Shown: positions 10,845 through 23,569, counted from the stretch's first letter. The stretch: 64,000 nt of DNA from Mangifera indica (GCF_011075055.1 NC_058150.1:3596001-3660000); one strand, 5' to 3'. Notes: generated by a model from the sequence alone, not told the origin. A program made the numbers and translations.

Positions 10845-12384
10845 TTAGCACTGAGAGTTCCTCCTGCAGTTGAGTGCACCAGCAGTCATGGTTATTGAAC
10901 CCACAAGAGAAGCTGGCCTTGCGTTGAGGCTGGAAGCCCTGGCGTAGCTGGAAGATGCACCTGCTCCAGTCTGCCGGAAAAATGCACCGTTCAACATCAA
11001 GTCTCCTTCTGACCTCCAATTCCAATTCCTCCACTCACTTTCCGGTGCATGCTCATGCTTAGTCACCTTCATTATATAAATAATAACGTAACATCAACAT
11101 ATCAACGTAAAAATGTTCATGCATGGAGAGATCTATTAATATTTATAATTTACCTCTTTCCTAAATCTCAGGTTGGGTGCATAGAATCGATTGCCTTGGC
11201 TAAAAATAGTAGGAGCCGCACTTCCACCTATGGCATACATTTCCCATTGAGTGTAGTCATTGTTCACCACATGAAAAAACCCATGCCTACACCTGCAAAA
11301 GTCACCGTGAAAACATTATAAATATATTAAAATCTCAAATACAAGGTATAGAACTTCAATCTTATATTGACAAATATCAACTTCTAATATAAGATTTATG
11401 TAGTTTTGGATTCTCCAATCTCGTAATACAATATATAATTTACCTTGGCATTCTTTGAACTAGCCCTTGTCCAAAATGATTAAAGGCAATAGTAACCTGC
11501 ATATTCTTGTCTTGTGTATACGAATCACTGTGGCCCAAGAGCATGACCTTATCATGATGGGTCATGTAGTTGTTAGAGATGGTGATGGCAGTGGATCCAT
11601 GGATGGCATCGACCAGTCCATCATGGCAGTTCGACAAGGAACAATGGTCAACCCAAATGTGCTGACTTGCAAAGATGGACACCCCATCGCCGTCGGATAC
11701 ACCCCACCACCCAGAGTGCTCAGGCGAGTTTCTGATATTTCCATTACCACCTTGCTTGCAGTCATGTATGTGAATCCCATGGATGATGATGTTGGTAGCA
11801 TAATGTATGGTTATGCATGGCCCATTAGCAATGTGAACACTGGCACCTCTACCATCTATAGTCTTGAAGGAATTCATCACCAGCTCTTGCTTCAGCTGAA
11901 TCACCATGTCTCTGTTGAATATAATCCACAATGGCTCATCTTGTATCACAGCATGCCTGATAGTTCCCGGCTTGGGATTCACCGCGTCATCGTCACCAGC
12001 ATCGGTGACAACATAAATCCGGCCATTCCTTCCACCAATAGCATTCTTTCCAAATCCAATGGCACAATCAGCCAACCTTTGACGGTTTTTCTCCCAGTTG
12101 GGGTCACATCTCCAGCAATCATCAATGGGGTTCCCAGTTCCACATGACAAATAGGCCAAGTTCCTCCTAGACTCATTGATACTCCTGCCAAAAGAAACAA
12201 TCATAAATTAAGCCGAATGAAATATAAATTACGCAAGGTTTTCATCACAGTAATGTACGTTAAATTACCTGTGTACTTCATGTACAACGAGCTCAGGGTC
12301 TTGCAGTTGTGAAGAAGAAGCCAAAATCGGATTTATTAGAAGATAGAAGAAGGGAATTACAAGAAAGATTGAAAGATTTGACAT
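10845..12384 (-). CDS. Pectate lyase, polysaccharide lyase family 1 (four exons)
   Basis: Exons on the minus strand: 12384-12269, 12184-11444, 11292-11154 and 11066-10845, all GT-AG and in phase. The product is 405 aa, normal for plant pectate lyases. A secretion signal ([20 protein letters not shown]) occupies about residues 1-23. The family blocks follow in order: [71 protein letters not shown], the [16 protein letters not shown] calcium-binding region, and the catalytic-arginine region [20 protein letters not shown]. The enzyme cleaves de-esterified pectin by calcium-dependent beta-elimination in the cell wall. No key residue appears missing. Intron 2 carries a dispersed AT-rich repeat. 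Which tissue uses it cannot be told from sequence. Confidence 0.95.
11325..11432. repeat. Dispersed AT-rich repeat inside pectate lyase intron 2
   Basis: Contains AAAATCTCAAATACAAGGTA, a variable part, then TATAAGATTTATGTAGTTTT and GGATTCTCCAATCTCG. The same order of blocks (ATCTCAAGTG..GGTATAAA, TTTATATAGTTTTGGGCC, CTCTAATC) occurs at 34769-34875 and, diverged, at 35070-35170 and 35290-35390. Family unknown. Confidence 0.5.
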
Positions 12385-14101
12385 TTTTTCTTAGTTGGGA
12401 GAGGCTTGGTGTGGTAAGTTAGAGTTGTTGTGGGATTTAAAGGGACTAAAGCCGATGGTGAAGGCGTGATTAATTATCTGTTGATTAACATTATGGGTCC
12501 ACTTCATCGTGATTTCGGGTTTTGGGAATTATTCATGCGGTAGTTTTTAACCGTTAATCAAGCCAAAAGAGAATTCAATCCTCCTAAGTCAAGTTTTGAG
12601 ACTTTAATTGGCTTCATCTCTTATGTCAAATTTTGTACCTAAAAGAGAGATGCTTGACTATGTGGTATGGTTATCATATAATATATTAAGATTAAATTCT
12701 GGATTTATCTGGTATAATAATTTTGAAATTGATCACTTATTAGGGATTTTACTTGTTTGATAGAGTTTTCATTTGTTTAGTATAATCAGTTCAATCCTAA
12801 AAGAGATAATCTAACTCAAATATGTGTAATACAAGACATTTTCTTGAAGATAAGGACCTTTATTGACTTATACATAAAACAATGAGGCAGAAATTATGAG
12901 CCTTTCTGTTGACTTTGGTTAAATGTTAATGCCAATGGTAGGTGATGCAGAGAAACTCTTTTTCCCCTTGTTTTAAATCATTTTCCCATTTTCAATATTA
13001 TTGTGTATTTGAATTAACAAAATTTGACCTAAAATTAATAAAACCGATAAAATATTAAAATTTTTAAAGAACATATCTAAATTTAAGTTTCTGTTACCGT
13101 TGTGAAATCTTAATTTACCAAAAGATATTAACATAATTTGTATATTTTTGCGAACATTTTTTGAAGTCTCGATATAATTTTACAAGTGTGTAGTTGATCA
13201 AGCGTTTCCTTTTGCTAACTCAAGTGTTAAAATTTGAATACATGATACACAAAATTAAGAGGTTAAGTATTCTTTCGTATTATTCTTTAATTATTTTTAT
13301 TTATAATTAACAAAATATTTTTTACCGATAGAAAAATCAGAATCAGACAGCTTAATACTTTTATGCTCAGGATAAATAATAAAATTATGCATCTCTACTG
13401 TAAGTTCACAATTTAAGTATTATTATATATTTAAATGATTATTAACTAAAGATAAAATAACACTCAATCATAATATAAAAAAAATGATAGGGCGTACATA
13501 TAATGTTGTTCAATGATTATATAAAGGAGAATTCAAACCAAACTAAATCTAAATTTGGGCAAACTCAAACTTGACTTGTATATAAAATAATCAACTCAAA
13601 ATTAAACTTGGCTCTCTCAATTGGTAAATAACAACGCTGGGTATTCAGAGAGTTTTGTTTTATTTTACCATGACTGACAAAAATGTAGTACATTGCATAT
13701 CATAGCCTAATTAATCCGATAACAATGTGTTCATCAGTTTATGGTAAAAAAATTTGAAAAACATCATCGTTAAAATATAGACTTTTGTAACTTTCACAAG
13801 AGTATAAATAATTTCTTGTTAAAATAATGAAAATAGTATTTTTTACAATCCAGTATATGTTCTCTCATTATTCTTTTCTTCTTGCTAAAGACTAATCATA
13901 GAAAGTATTAAGTTTAAAGGGAATCTCCTAAGTAAATGAGTTAAAATATCGATTTCATGAGGAACTGTGAAATCCAATGTTTGTGTATGTCAAATGCCCG
14001 AAAAATAAAAAAACAGAGCATTACCTCAGCTCCAAAAACAATCATTTGCTCGGATTCTTATTTTTTGGGACTGCCTGGTTGGGCAATGATTTAACGGGGC
14101 C
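12385..14101. other. Intergenic DNA between pectate lyase and ATP23-2
   Basis: The first 100 bases (read leftwards) are the pectate lyase promoter, with a TTTAAAT box near 12440. The rest is AT-rich with no coding pattern. A weak match to the small AT-rich element family is at about 13420-13505 (ACTCAATCATAATATAAAAA). Confidence 0.5.
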
Positions 14102-16167
14102 TCAGGGAGCTCTATCAAAGGGCTGCGTATCATTGTAACATACATCCCAGACTGCTTCCATGGCATCCTTTGCAGCTGCCTCTGAGCAGTGTGGATTAGC
14201 AATCACTGATTTCATAACTCGTCTTCTCACACAGTCCTGCAAATACCAGTGCAAAAACCATACTGAATTACATAAATTTGATAGAAGGTCTTAAACAAAA
14301 TAACTTATGAAAATTAATATTATGCAAGTGAACAAAATATATAAAAATTCATAGGAACAAACTTTATGGGAGGACACAACTTCAGATATAAAATGGAAGT
14401 CCTAATTACTCTGATCATGTATGAAAAGTTAGCTTCCTTTAATAGCTAAATACAATGACAATTTGAATTTAGGGAAGCACGTTATGTTTTCACCATTAAT
14501 ATAGTAATCACTGCTCATGACTGCACCTAATTTATGTGCAATTGGAAAAGTACAACAATAGCGAAACAACTTACTAAGACCAATATCCCCAGCACTAATC
14601 ATGTTTTAAATGTTTTGTCAAACAAACAATTTCACGATTTAACTAAAACTAAGTAGTTCTCACAGAATTTGCAAGACGGACTAAGAATTCTCTCTGCATC
14701 CAGAAGAGCATAATCTCATGGCATTAAGACTACAAAAGGTTACAGGTCCCAACAATATTTCGAGGAAGCAAAATCAACATACTGCTTTTGAACAATTGCC
14801 CAGTCTTTAATTAAAATCTCTGCTTCCACGTGTTTCATGCTACAATGAAGTAGCACATACTATGATTACATCACAGTATGTGTCCTTCCGTCCTTTTGGT
14901 TAAATCAAAACCAAGAGATCCAGCCATTTCATACTTTTCTAAGCCACTACTCATAGGCATAAAACCTGTTCTCCATTGTCACAGACTATTCACAGAATGA
15001 AACTTCTTCAATTATTGTTAAGATCTTTGTTTAAGTATTGTTGAAATTCGTGGATGGCAGATAGCAATCTTACAAAGACAGAAAATAGAGAAATATGTCG
15101 AAAGTGTATGTCTCAAGTATTTCTTAATAATTGAAACTCACTTGTTCATGGCCTTTTATCTTCATGAAACCGCGCAACAATTCTCGTTTGAAGTGGCAAT
15201 CACCACTTAAATGGCCCGCACGAATCTATTAACATAATTCATAAAAAAAATTGATTAACCTAAGTATAAAAAACGAGAGAAAGAGAGGGAGAAACAGGGA
15301 ATTGAATGAAGCTCTCACCAGAAAGCTGAATTGATACCTCACTACACGCATGATGAGCACAATTCTTCCAGTTCATGTTTGCAGCACGACATTCATCATA
15401 TGCATGAATTAGCTCATGGATAACTATTTGGTTGACATCATCTTGCGTTCTCATGTGATTACTACACACCCTTATCTACACCACATGCTCAGAAAACAAA
15501 GAGAAAACAAATTTAGAAAGAAAAATACTCCCTCAGATATGATACTAATGATAATGAATGTGGATTTGCAAACAAAAACAGCATGTTCAAGATCAACCAG
15601 AAGCTTCAACCTGCGTAAACTACTGTATTTAATTTGATTCTGACAATTGAAATAATTTGTTTGGTTACCTAACTAAAAATTTTCCAAGGACACAAGCAAC
15701 GGGATGTCGTAAATTTCAACCAAATTAAGCAAAGCCAATTTATTTCAAATTGAATCGCTCAGAAGATGAATCCGCAAACATCTAAATGAACGAAAATAAA
15801 ATAAGTTACCCCTACACCACGAGCAAAGTTCCCACCAGAGGAATTATCACAACGGACAGCCTTGATAAAATTGTCCCCAAATGCACATCCAGCTTTCTCC
15901 AAATGCTCCTTCAAGAATTTCACCACTGGGTCTACCCAGAACAAACAAATTTTTTAAAATGAAATTCATTTCCAACTCAACTGCATTGATCACAGAGAAA
16001 TGTTCAAAATCTAAAACTGAAGATTCTAAAACCCTAGAGCCTGGTAAGTCAAAAGGAGTGAAAGAATTACTTTTTAAACTTCTCCGAATCAATTCTTGGC
16101 ATTCCTCTACGGTTTTACCATCGGTGACGACGAAGGGGGGTGAATTCACGGCGTGCTCTTCTCCCAT
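14102..16167 (-). CDS. ATP23: ATP23-type mitochondrial inner-membrane metalloprotease, copy 2 (five exons)
   Basis: Exons on the minus strand: 16167-16071, 15931-15810, 15475-15338, 15225-15142 and 14236-14102. The splice structure is identical to copy 1 and the product is 191 aa. HELIH lies at residues 93-97 in IVIHELIHAYDECR, then NWKNCAHHACSE. The cysteine pattern and the C terminus NDTQPFDRAP are kept. It differs from copy 1 at many positions (for example GEEHAVNSPPFVVTDG against AEEHVVNSSPAPVPVPGG, and the exon 2 end SSGGNFARGVG against PIGGGYVNGEG), so the duplication is not recent. Introns align over most of their length. Both copies look functional. Role as for copy 1: M76 metalloprotease of the intermembrane space, known in yeast for Atp6 processing. 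Confidence 0.9.
14755..14900 (-). pseudogene. Coding-like relic inside ATP23-2 intron 4
   Basis: Homologous to the relic in copy 1. The minus strand reads VEAEILIKDWAIVQKQYVDF but is interrupted upstream by stops and indels. It shows the fragment was in the intron before the gene duplicated. Confidence 0.4.
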
Positions 16168-17057
16168 CTCTCTAGCTTTGGATTTTGCTTGTGGGATGTA
16201 TCTGCAGAAGCGGTTGTAAGTCGCAAGGCGGATATTTGCCTTTATTTTTTAATTAACAAACAAATTAATTAATTATAGAGTTAATAATATTTTGCCAAAG
16301 CAGGTTTTTCCTGAAAACACTTTGCAGATAACCTAAACAATACTTTCTCTTATATCGCACTGAAAAAAAAAAAAAAAAGGGGAAAAAAAAATCCCTATTT
16401 CCGTGTCAATCCGAATTAAGGACATGTTTAAACTTTAAATTCACAATTAACTTTAATTACACTTTACTTAGTAATTTCATTTAACTGAATTATTCCAAAA
16501 TTTTGTTATTTATTTATAACCATAATTGTTTTTTTATCCCAAATTTAATCTTAATTTTGAACTTAATTTTGGTGGCATGATTTGAAATAGAACTTACATG
16601 CTAATTTTAAAACTTCTTGATTGATATGCGTTTGAACAAAAACTTTGACCAAGTGGTAGAATTTGAGGGTCAACATATTTTGTTTCCATAAATGCATTTG
16701 CTAGTCAGGTTTCATGAAACGGTGACGTATAAGATTATTAGATTCACACGAGGAGAAAGCAGTTTGAGCGTGACCTACAGATATAAAAGAGTTTGTAAGG
16801 AAGGTGTACCGTGGAAGCAGCTGGGCATGACCAAAAAAGTGAAATTGTTTTTATATTAGATTTATTTTTCTCGGCCATGTTGGAGTTTTGTACACGTGTT
16901 CTTCCAGCTAAGACAATGGAGCGCAGAAAGTGTAGACAAAAGTGTTCTGTAAGTGGGTCTAGTCAGCTGCGCCATTCCACGGGTAAGTTTGCAGTGGCTT
17001 TCTTTTACCCCTTTCTTTTTTAGTCAAACACGTGGTAGACACTTAAAATAATAATAT
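16168..17057. other. Intergenic DNA left of the large inverted repeat
   Basis: Contains a poly-A run near 16365-16390 and mixed AT-rich sequence. A 70-codon open frame (16811-17023, +) has no recognisable motif and no homolog that I know. I do not call it. Confidence 0.5.
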
Positions 17058-17092
17058 GGGAAATTGAAAATTTAACTTTTATTTTAATCTCC

Positions 17093-17093
<1 letters not shown>

Positions 17094-17147
<54 letters not shown>
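17094..17147. repeat. GT/TA microsatellite
   Basis: A short GT run followed by about 46 bases of perfect TA dinucleotides. It lies just inside the left MULE arm. The right arm has only a short ATATATATG at the matching place, so it expanded after the arms separated. Confidence 0.95.
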
Positions 17148-17151
<4 letters not shown>

Positions 17152-17730
17152 TTATCTCAAAACTTAAATAAATATATTATAGTAGTAATTTACTTTTTCA
17201 AAATATTTCTCTTGATGTGAACCATGCAGAGATTTTTTTTTTCTCTGTAATTTTTTTTCTCTTTTTCCTCAGCTTTCAAGTGAGGAAGAAATCGCTACAG
17301 CATAAAAAAAATAAATTTTCCATCAGAGACGACACATGATTGAATAATAAAACCTATGAGAAAATTATTATAGAATATTCAATTTGGACACAAGAGAGGA
17401 AGAGACGAAAATTGCTAAATTTATTAAGAGAATTAATATCTACTGCAAAGATTTCACAGCAAAATCATCCAAATTTAGGTCACTCTTAACTTAAGCTTGT
17501 ATGGTATATGTTTTTTTTATGAACAATTGAAAATGAAATAAGTATGGTAGATTCATGTTCATAACTTCATGTAAAATATAATTTTGTTGTGATTTCATGT
17601 TGTTAGATTGTTTAATGTTATTATTTCATATTGTTTTTATTGTTTAAAGTTGTTATAATATTGTTTAATGTTGTATTGATGGTTATAAAATACCAAAATT
17701 CAGACCTAAAAAAATTCTAGACGAAGAACA

Positions 17731-17750
17731 GGTTGGTGTTAACGCCAACC
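17731..17750. repeat. GTTGGTGTTAACGCCAAC near-palindrome in the left MULE arm
   Basis: GGTTGGTGTTAACGCCAACC is almost perfectly self-complementary around GTTAAC. The matching place in the right arm (26411-26428) has the perfect version GTTGGTGTTAACACCAAC. Related TTGGC..GCCAA hairpins recur at 21014-21052, 21619-21660, 21780-21870, 22240-22310 and 22470-22500. Confidence 0.7.
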
Positions 17751-18092
17751 CCTCGGGTTCCACTGAATTTATCTATTTTTTTTTTGTTTTCTTTCATTGC
17801 ATTCAATTCCTTTATTTTTTATACTCATTTATTCCAATTTAATGCTCGTGTGTGTATTGTTTTCCTTGTCTTAACAGAGAGTTGTATAAAAAATTACAGA
17901 ATTGCCACTGTCATTTTCTTCCTTTTTTTATTGCATTTTCTTGATCAATTTTTGTATATCACTTAATGATATAATAGTTTAATGTGTTATAAATACGTAT
18001 GTATGAAACTTGGTTGCATTTGAGGCTTAATTTGAAAAAATTGTAAAGTAGTGCAATTTGGAGTTTTAATATTTTTACGTTTATTTTTAGTC

Positions 18093-19910
18093 ATGATAGA
18101 AAAAACTACATTTAAGATTCGCTATGAAGGCTAATGGATTGAAAGGGATGATAATGTGGCAAAATATGTTGGTGGGAATGAGAGAGATATATGTATTGAC
18201 ACAAGTATTGATTTTGAAGGATTCATTGCAAAAATCAGCTATCGTCTAAGACTCGATCAAAGTCAATTAAATATGTGCATATTTATCCTATGTGATGTGG
18301 GTCCGATGGAGATTGTAGACAACGATGATGTGGAGTTTTTAATGATTGTAGTAAGAAGTTCACAAGGATATACAAAACTTTATGTTACCAAGAGTCAAAT
18401 TGACAGAAGGGACAATCAACAAGCCGAAGATGTTCATGAGGAAGAAAAGGAAAATCATCCTACAATGAATGGGCATATCCACAAAGTTTTCAAAAGTTTG
18501 GTGGGAATTATGGTATTGATGATGATAATGACAAAGACATGGATTAGGATTATGAAATAGAAGGTAATGAGGATGATGAAAACGAAGAATTCTCAGGGTT
18601 TGATAAGGACATGTATGATATTTTGAGTCAAGACAATGATAGAAGTTAAAGTTATACTTGTAATGAGGGAGCTGAATATAACACAAGAAGTCATGCATTT
18701 ATCAATATTGAAGCATATCTAAGTCACATCTATAATTCAAATCTATTTCAATGGGTTCCTGAGTCTGCTGTTGATGTTGAGAATGCAGGTATTAGTAATT
18801 GGCCAACACCAAGGGGTAACCATTTACAAGTGATGAGTTTTTATAACTCGAAGACAGAATTGAAAGCATTATTTTGAATATATGTCTTAGAGATATGAAT
18901 TCAATGGAAAGTTGATCACTCTAATAATATACAGTATGAGCTTAAGTGCGTACACTCACAATGAAAATGACAGACACGAGCAACGAGAGAACAAGATGGA
19001 GATTTTGGGTCTTACGACTTATGGACGAGACATACACTTGTTTGCGAGATCAAATATTATCATACCATAGACAAGCTAGTGCATAATCGTTAGGAAACAT
19101 ACTTAAGTCAATGTTTGTGGTTGATCGCATTTATTGATCAAAAAAAATTATTTCAGACATAACAGATAGATACAAAATCGACATATCCTACAAGCAAGCG
19201 TGGCGTGCCAAAACATATGTAACAAATGCATTACGAGGATCTCTGTAAGAGTTTTCCATCTATTATGCGAGTATTCTCATAATTTGAAGTTTTAGAACCC
19301 ATAAACTATGATACATATTGATATTGATTCAAAAAATAGGTTCAAATTTTTTGAATGTGTATGAGGTGTTCAATAAGAAAGTTTCAACAATTCTGTCTTT
19401 TGGTGATATGTATTGATGCTTCACACTTAAAGGAAAAATATCTTGAGTCTCTTTTTCATTGTTGTTGCGAAGGATGATAATAATCAAATTTACCCACTCG
19501 CATTCGGTATTAGGCACAAGGAGGGAATAGATATATGGACGACATTTTTGACATACCTTCGTATGTGCATTGGTGATTTGCCAGATTTGGGCATTATTTC
19601 TGATCGTCATCATTCAATAATTACGTCGGTCGTGAATGTAATGTCTCATGTTCGTCATGGGTTTTGTAATTACCACATAAAGGGTAACAAGCGTTCGCAG
19701 GTAAAAAAACTAAGTATATTGAAGGATTATTTTGGAAAGTTGCTAAGACATATCGCCTTAGGGACTTTCAAGCTACGCAATGTACAACATTTATGATTAG
19801 TATTTATAATCGTCGATATGAATGTAAACTTTATCTATTATGCGATACTTACTTAAAAAGCAATCGGGTATCCCAAAATATTGTAAATAAGAAGTGTGAG
19901 CAGACTTGTG
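18093..19910 (+). pseudogene. MULE transposase relic, left arm
   Basis: The start follows an intron-like TTTTTAG at 18090. Codon 14 is a stop (TAA, where the right arm has CAA). Beyond it the frame continues as the N-terminal domain typical of plant MuDR-type proteins (YVGGNERDICIDTSIDFEGF, then DDVEFLMIVVRSSQGYTKLY), an acidic linker, and after several frame breaks the catalytic region (IYPLAFGIRHKEGIDIWTTF, GDLPDLGIISDRHHSIITSV, HGFCNYHIKGNKRSQVKK). The SDRH aspartate of the catalytic triad is visible. The first aspartate lies in CIDASHLKEKYLES in another frame. The usual SWIM zinc finger at the C terminus is not found: homology stops at about 19910, where the oppositely oriented DUF1985-like relic begins. 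Inactive. Confidence 0.8.
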
Positions 19911-19996
19911 TATGACGGGTATTGTTTAACATAATAATGATATTTGTTATGGATACCCTTCTATATCGATTCAACTGTTTTATTCTATGTCACTAT

Positions 19997-20535
19997 CCCT
20001 TATGGGTATCGACAAAATGTATCTAAATTATCCACTAAATGCAAAAAACGATAAGGTATTTTGGTTATGTTGTTCGTCACTAATAATCCTATAAATGCAT
20101 AATACAAAACTGCGAACTTCACTACGTCGTCATTATTGTCTCCCCAAATTTCATTGTCGAATGCTTGCTCGATCTCCCCATGGGATAACAACCTGTGAAT
20201 ATTCGACAAGTATTCTTCTCTCAATCGAGGCATCCCAGTGCAATCAATGTAATTGGACACGTTCATGTTCTCCTCAAAAATCAGACCAGTGACATTGCAA
20301 ACTCCACAGGGCTGAATCGGAACTCAATACCATTTATTCTGAGCCACATTTCTTTGTCTAAGTTTCTGCGGTTGATCATACGAAATAACATCACTTGAAT
20401 AAATATGACATTAAACCGTGGCTTCGCCAAATCTAACAAGTGTCCAAAACAAGTTGTCCGAAAAATGACTCTCTGAGTAAATGTTAGTTTATTTCTAATT
20501 ATAGTCACAATATCCATCTTTATCCGAAGTGACAT
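19997..20535 (-). pseudogene. DUF1985-like gene relic, left arm
   Basis: The minus strand reads MSLRIKMDIVTIIRNKLTFT, CFGHLLDLAKPRFNVIFIQV, EMWLRINGIEFRFSPVEFAM, a frame break near 20275, then MNVSNYIDCTGMPRLREEYL and a tail ending FCRYP. The pattern CFGHLLxL..LLFRxI..EMWxRINGxEFRFSxxEFxxVTGL is that of the plant DUF1985 domain, usually found beside Ulp1-type protease domains in MULE-borne genes. No protease part is present. It faces the transposase relic tail to tail. The right arm holds an unbroken version. Confidence 0.65.
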
Positions 20536-21860
20536 GTGTACTCAAAATTTGTATGCATCATAGAATCTGTACGCCCCCTCTTGCTAGTTGATTACAAATG
20601 CTTGAAAATATATATTAATTCATTAAATTACATTAATGAAAGATTAATAAAAAACAATCATTTTAATCAAAGATTAATCAAACAAACTGAATTATCATTA
20701 TTAAATTAACATAATTGGTATCATCTAATGTAAAATTAGAATAAAAAAATTAGATTATCAGTAAATTAATATGCATGACATCATTTTTCATAAAAGCAGT
20801 TAAATTTGAGTGTTCATAATTTTTTATGTAAGATTATCATTCTTGAGTTTTAAATGTCATTTAAGCTACTTTTTAGATTTGAATAACTAACGTACTAAAA
20901 TAAAATCTACTGAACTACAAACATGGATAGGTGAACAGTAAAAAAATAGATTAAAAAGAAATATATAAGTGAAATAGAAGAAGCATGTGAAAGCTTAACG
21001 AAAATGCCAAAGCTTGGCATTTCTGCCAAGTGTTGGCGTTTCCGCCAACCATGGTAAGCCACTCACCCATTGCAATTTGAAATTAATTTGAATTTTAACT
21101 TCCAAATTAATTTGATTAATTTCATATTAATTTTAATTTCAAATTAATCTAATCAAATCAAATTAATTTAAATTCGGACCAAATTAAAATTCAATTTACA
21201 TTGAATTTGGATCAAATTGAATTTGATATAATATAATTCTACTTCTATTTGACATAATGAAATCTAACCTATCTTCTTACCATTACGTCAACAATCCAAT
21301 GATCTATGCGGAAGCAAATACTTTTAGAGAAAATATGAAAGCAAGCAAGCAAACGTTTTTGCAAAAAATATTTGTCAAAACTTGCACATATATGGAAGTA
21401 AGCAAGACTTCCACGTGAAAGGCAAAAAGGGAAGCAAACAAGAACACAAGGAATATATTCTCCTCTGGTTGTCAGTGAATTATTCAAGTCAGTGCACTAT
21501 TTATGTAAGTGCATTATTCATATATACTTATTATAATATTCTCTCTTGATGTATTATTCATATATACTCATTGTATTTGTTGAAAACATGGTATTTTTAA
21601 AAGTTAAATTCAGAGGAAATGGGTTGGCGTCAATTATTAATGGAAAAAGCAACGGTTGACATTGACATCCTGTGTCAATGAAAAATAATTGAAACATTGA
21701 AAAACATTGAAAAATAATTGAAGTACTTAATATTGATGCAACCCATGATATTTTTTAAAAATTAAATTCAGAGAAAGAGGGTTGGCGTTGGCTTTTAAAA
21801 ATTATGCCAACCCTTCATTAACACCAACCTTTCATTTCTTCCAGTTAAACCCCACCAAAT

Positions 21861-22211
21861 GCCAACCCTTCATTAACACCGACCCTTCAATTTCAAATTA
21901 ATCCATTTTCTCAAAATACCCTTCTTAATGAGACCCACACAGAGAGATTCTCTCTCTTTTTCTCTGTAACTTTGGAACTGTACTGTGAAAAATAGAACAA
22001 GTGCTTCAAAATGGAGTTAGTGCTTCAAAAACAAAAGAAAAAAGGAAAAAATTAAAAAGTGAAACAAATTTCAAATTAAGAATTCTTAGAAGTGAGGATA
22101 TAAAACAAAAGCGCAACCTACCGAAACTCGATCACATCCACTTAATACCTTATATTATACCTCAGCTACTAGGATTATCAAATAAATAATTGACAAATAT
22201 AATTTAGAAGA
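21861..22211. other. Unpaired loop between the MULE arms
   Basis: About 350 bp with no inverse counterpart. 21905-21980 (TTTCTCAAAATACCCTTCTT, then TCTCTCTTTTTCTCTGTAAC) resembles, in direct orientation, the sequence near the outer left end of the element (about 17190-17260 and its mirror in the right arm). The loop may therefore hold the 5' end of a third, truncated copy. A 62-codon open frame at 22001-22189 has no recognisable domain. Confidence 0.55.
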
Positions 22212-23569
22212 TCACTTGGTGGGGTTTAACTGGAAGAATAAAGGGTTGACGTTTAGTATGGTTTAACTGGAAGAAATGAAGGGTTGGTGTTGACGCCAAC
22301 TCTTGTGCTGTGAATAAATTTTTAAAAGCAAGAGTTGGTGTAATTTTTAAAAGCTAATGCCAACCCTCTTTCTTTGAATTTAATTTTTTAAAAATGTCAT
22401 GGGTTGCATCAATTATTTTTCAATGTTTCAATTATTTTTCATTGACACATGATGTCAATGCCAACCCTTGCTTTTTCCATTAATAATTGACGCCAACCCA
22501 CTTTCTCTGGATTTAACTTTTAAAAATACCATATTTTCAACAAGTACAATGAATATATATGAATAATACATTGACATGAATAATGCACTGACTTGAATAA
22601 TTCACTGACAATCAGAGGAGAATATATTCCTTATGTTATTGTTTGCTTCCTTTTTAACCTTTCATACAGAAGTCTTGCTTACTTCCATATATGTGCAAGT
22701 TTTGACAAATATTTTTTGCAAAAGAGTTTGTTTGCTTGCTTCCATATTTTCTCTAAAAGTATTTGCTTCCCATAGATCATCGGATTGTTTTTTTGTTTAT
22801 GAAGAAAATTCAACGAACTGCTTCATCGATCATCAGTACTGTTGACGTAATAGCATGAAGACATGTTAGGTTTCGTTATATCAAATGGAAGTAGAATTAT
22901 ATTATATCAAATTCAGTTTGATCCAAATTCAATGTAAATTGAATGTTAATTTGGTCCGAATTTAAATTAATTTGATTTGATTGGATTAATTTGAAATTAA
23001 AATTAAAATTAATATGAAATTGATCAAATTAATTTGGAAATTGAAATTCAAATTAATTTGAAATTGCAATGGGTGAGTGGCTTACCATGGGTGGCGGAAA
23101 CGCTAACACTTGGTGGGAATTCCAAGCTTTGGCATTTCCGGCAAGCTTTCCCATGCTTCTTCTATTTCACTTATCTGTTTCTTTTTAATCTATTTTCTTT
23201 ACTGCTCACCTATCCATACTTGTAGTTCAATAGATTTTACTTTAGTATGCTAGTGATTCAAATACAAAATATAGTTTAAATGACATTTAAAACTCAAGAA
23301 TGATAATCTTATATCAAATATTATGAACACTCAAATTTAACTGTTTTTATGAAAAATGACACAATGCATATTAATTTACTGATAATCTATTTTTTTTTTT
23401 TACTCTAATTTTACATTCGTTGATGTTAATTATGTTAATTTAATAATGATAATCCAGTTTGTTTGATTAATCTTTGATTAAAATGATTATCTTTCATTAA
23501 TTTTTTATTAATGTAATTTAACGAATTAATATATATTTTCAAGCATTTACAATCAACTACCAAGAGAGG

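Larger units (their letters stand above)
17058..21860 (+). mobile_element. Left arm of a 10 kb inverted repeat: decayed MULE
   Basis: This arm pairs with 22212-27063 in inverse orientation. Matching landmarks: outer end GGGAAATTGAAAATTTAACT (17058) against the reverse complement of 27040-27063; the CTCTGTAATTTTTT..TTTCAAGTGAGGAAGAAATC block near 17245; TTCAATTTGGACACAAGAGA (17380); transposase start at 18093 against 26054; DUF1985-like start at 20535 against 23609; AAGTTAAATTCAGAGGAAAT (21600) against 22498-22520. The sum of paired coordinates stays near 44,070-44,160 throughout, so indels are small. It carries a transposase relic (+) and a DUF1985-like relic (-). No target-site duplication links 17057 and 27064. 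Members of this MULE group often carry DUF1985 or Ulp1-type genes. Confidence 0.8.

Noticed and set aside
11467..12147. 226-codon open frame antisense to pectate lyase exon 2
   Set aside because: Long only because of codon bias in the real exon. No recognisable domain, and the pectate lyase match on the other strand is unmistakable.
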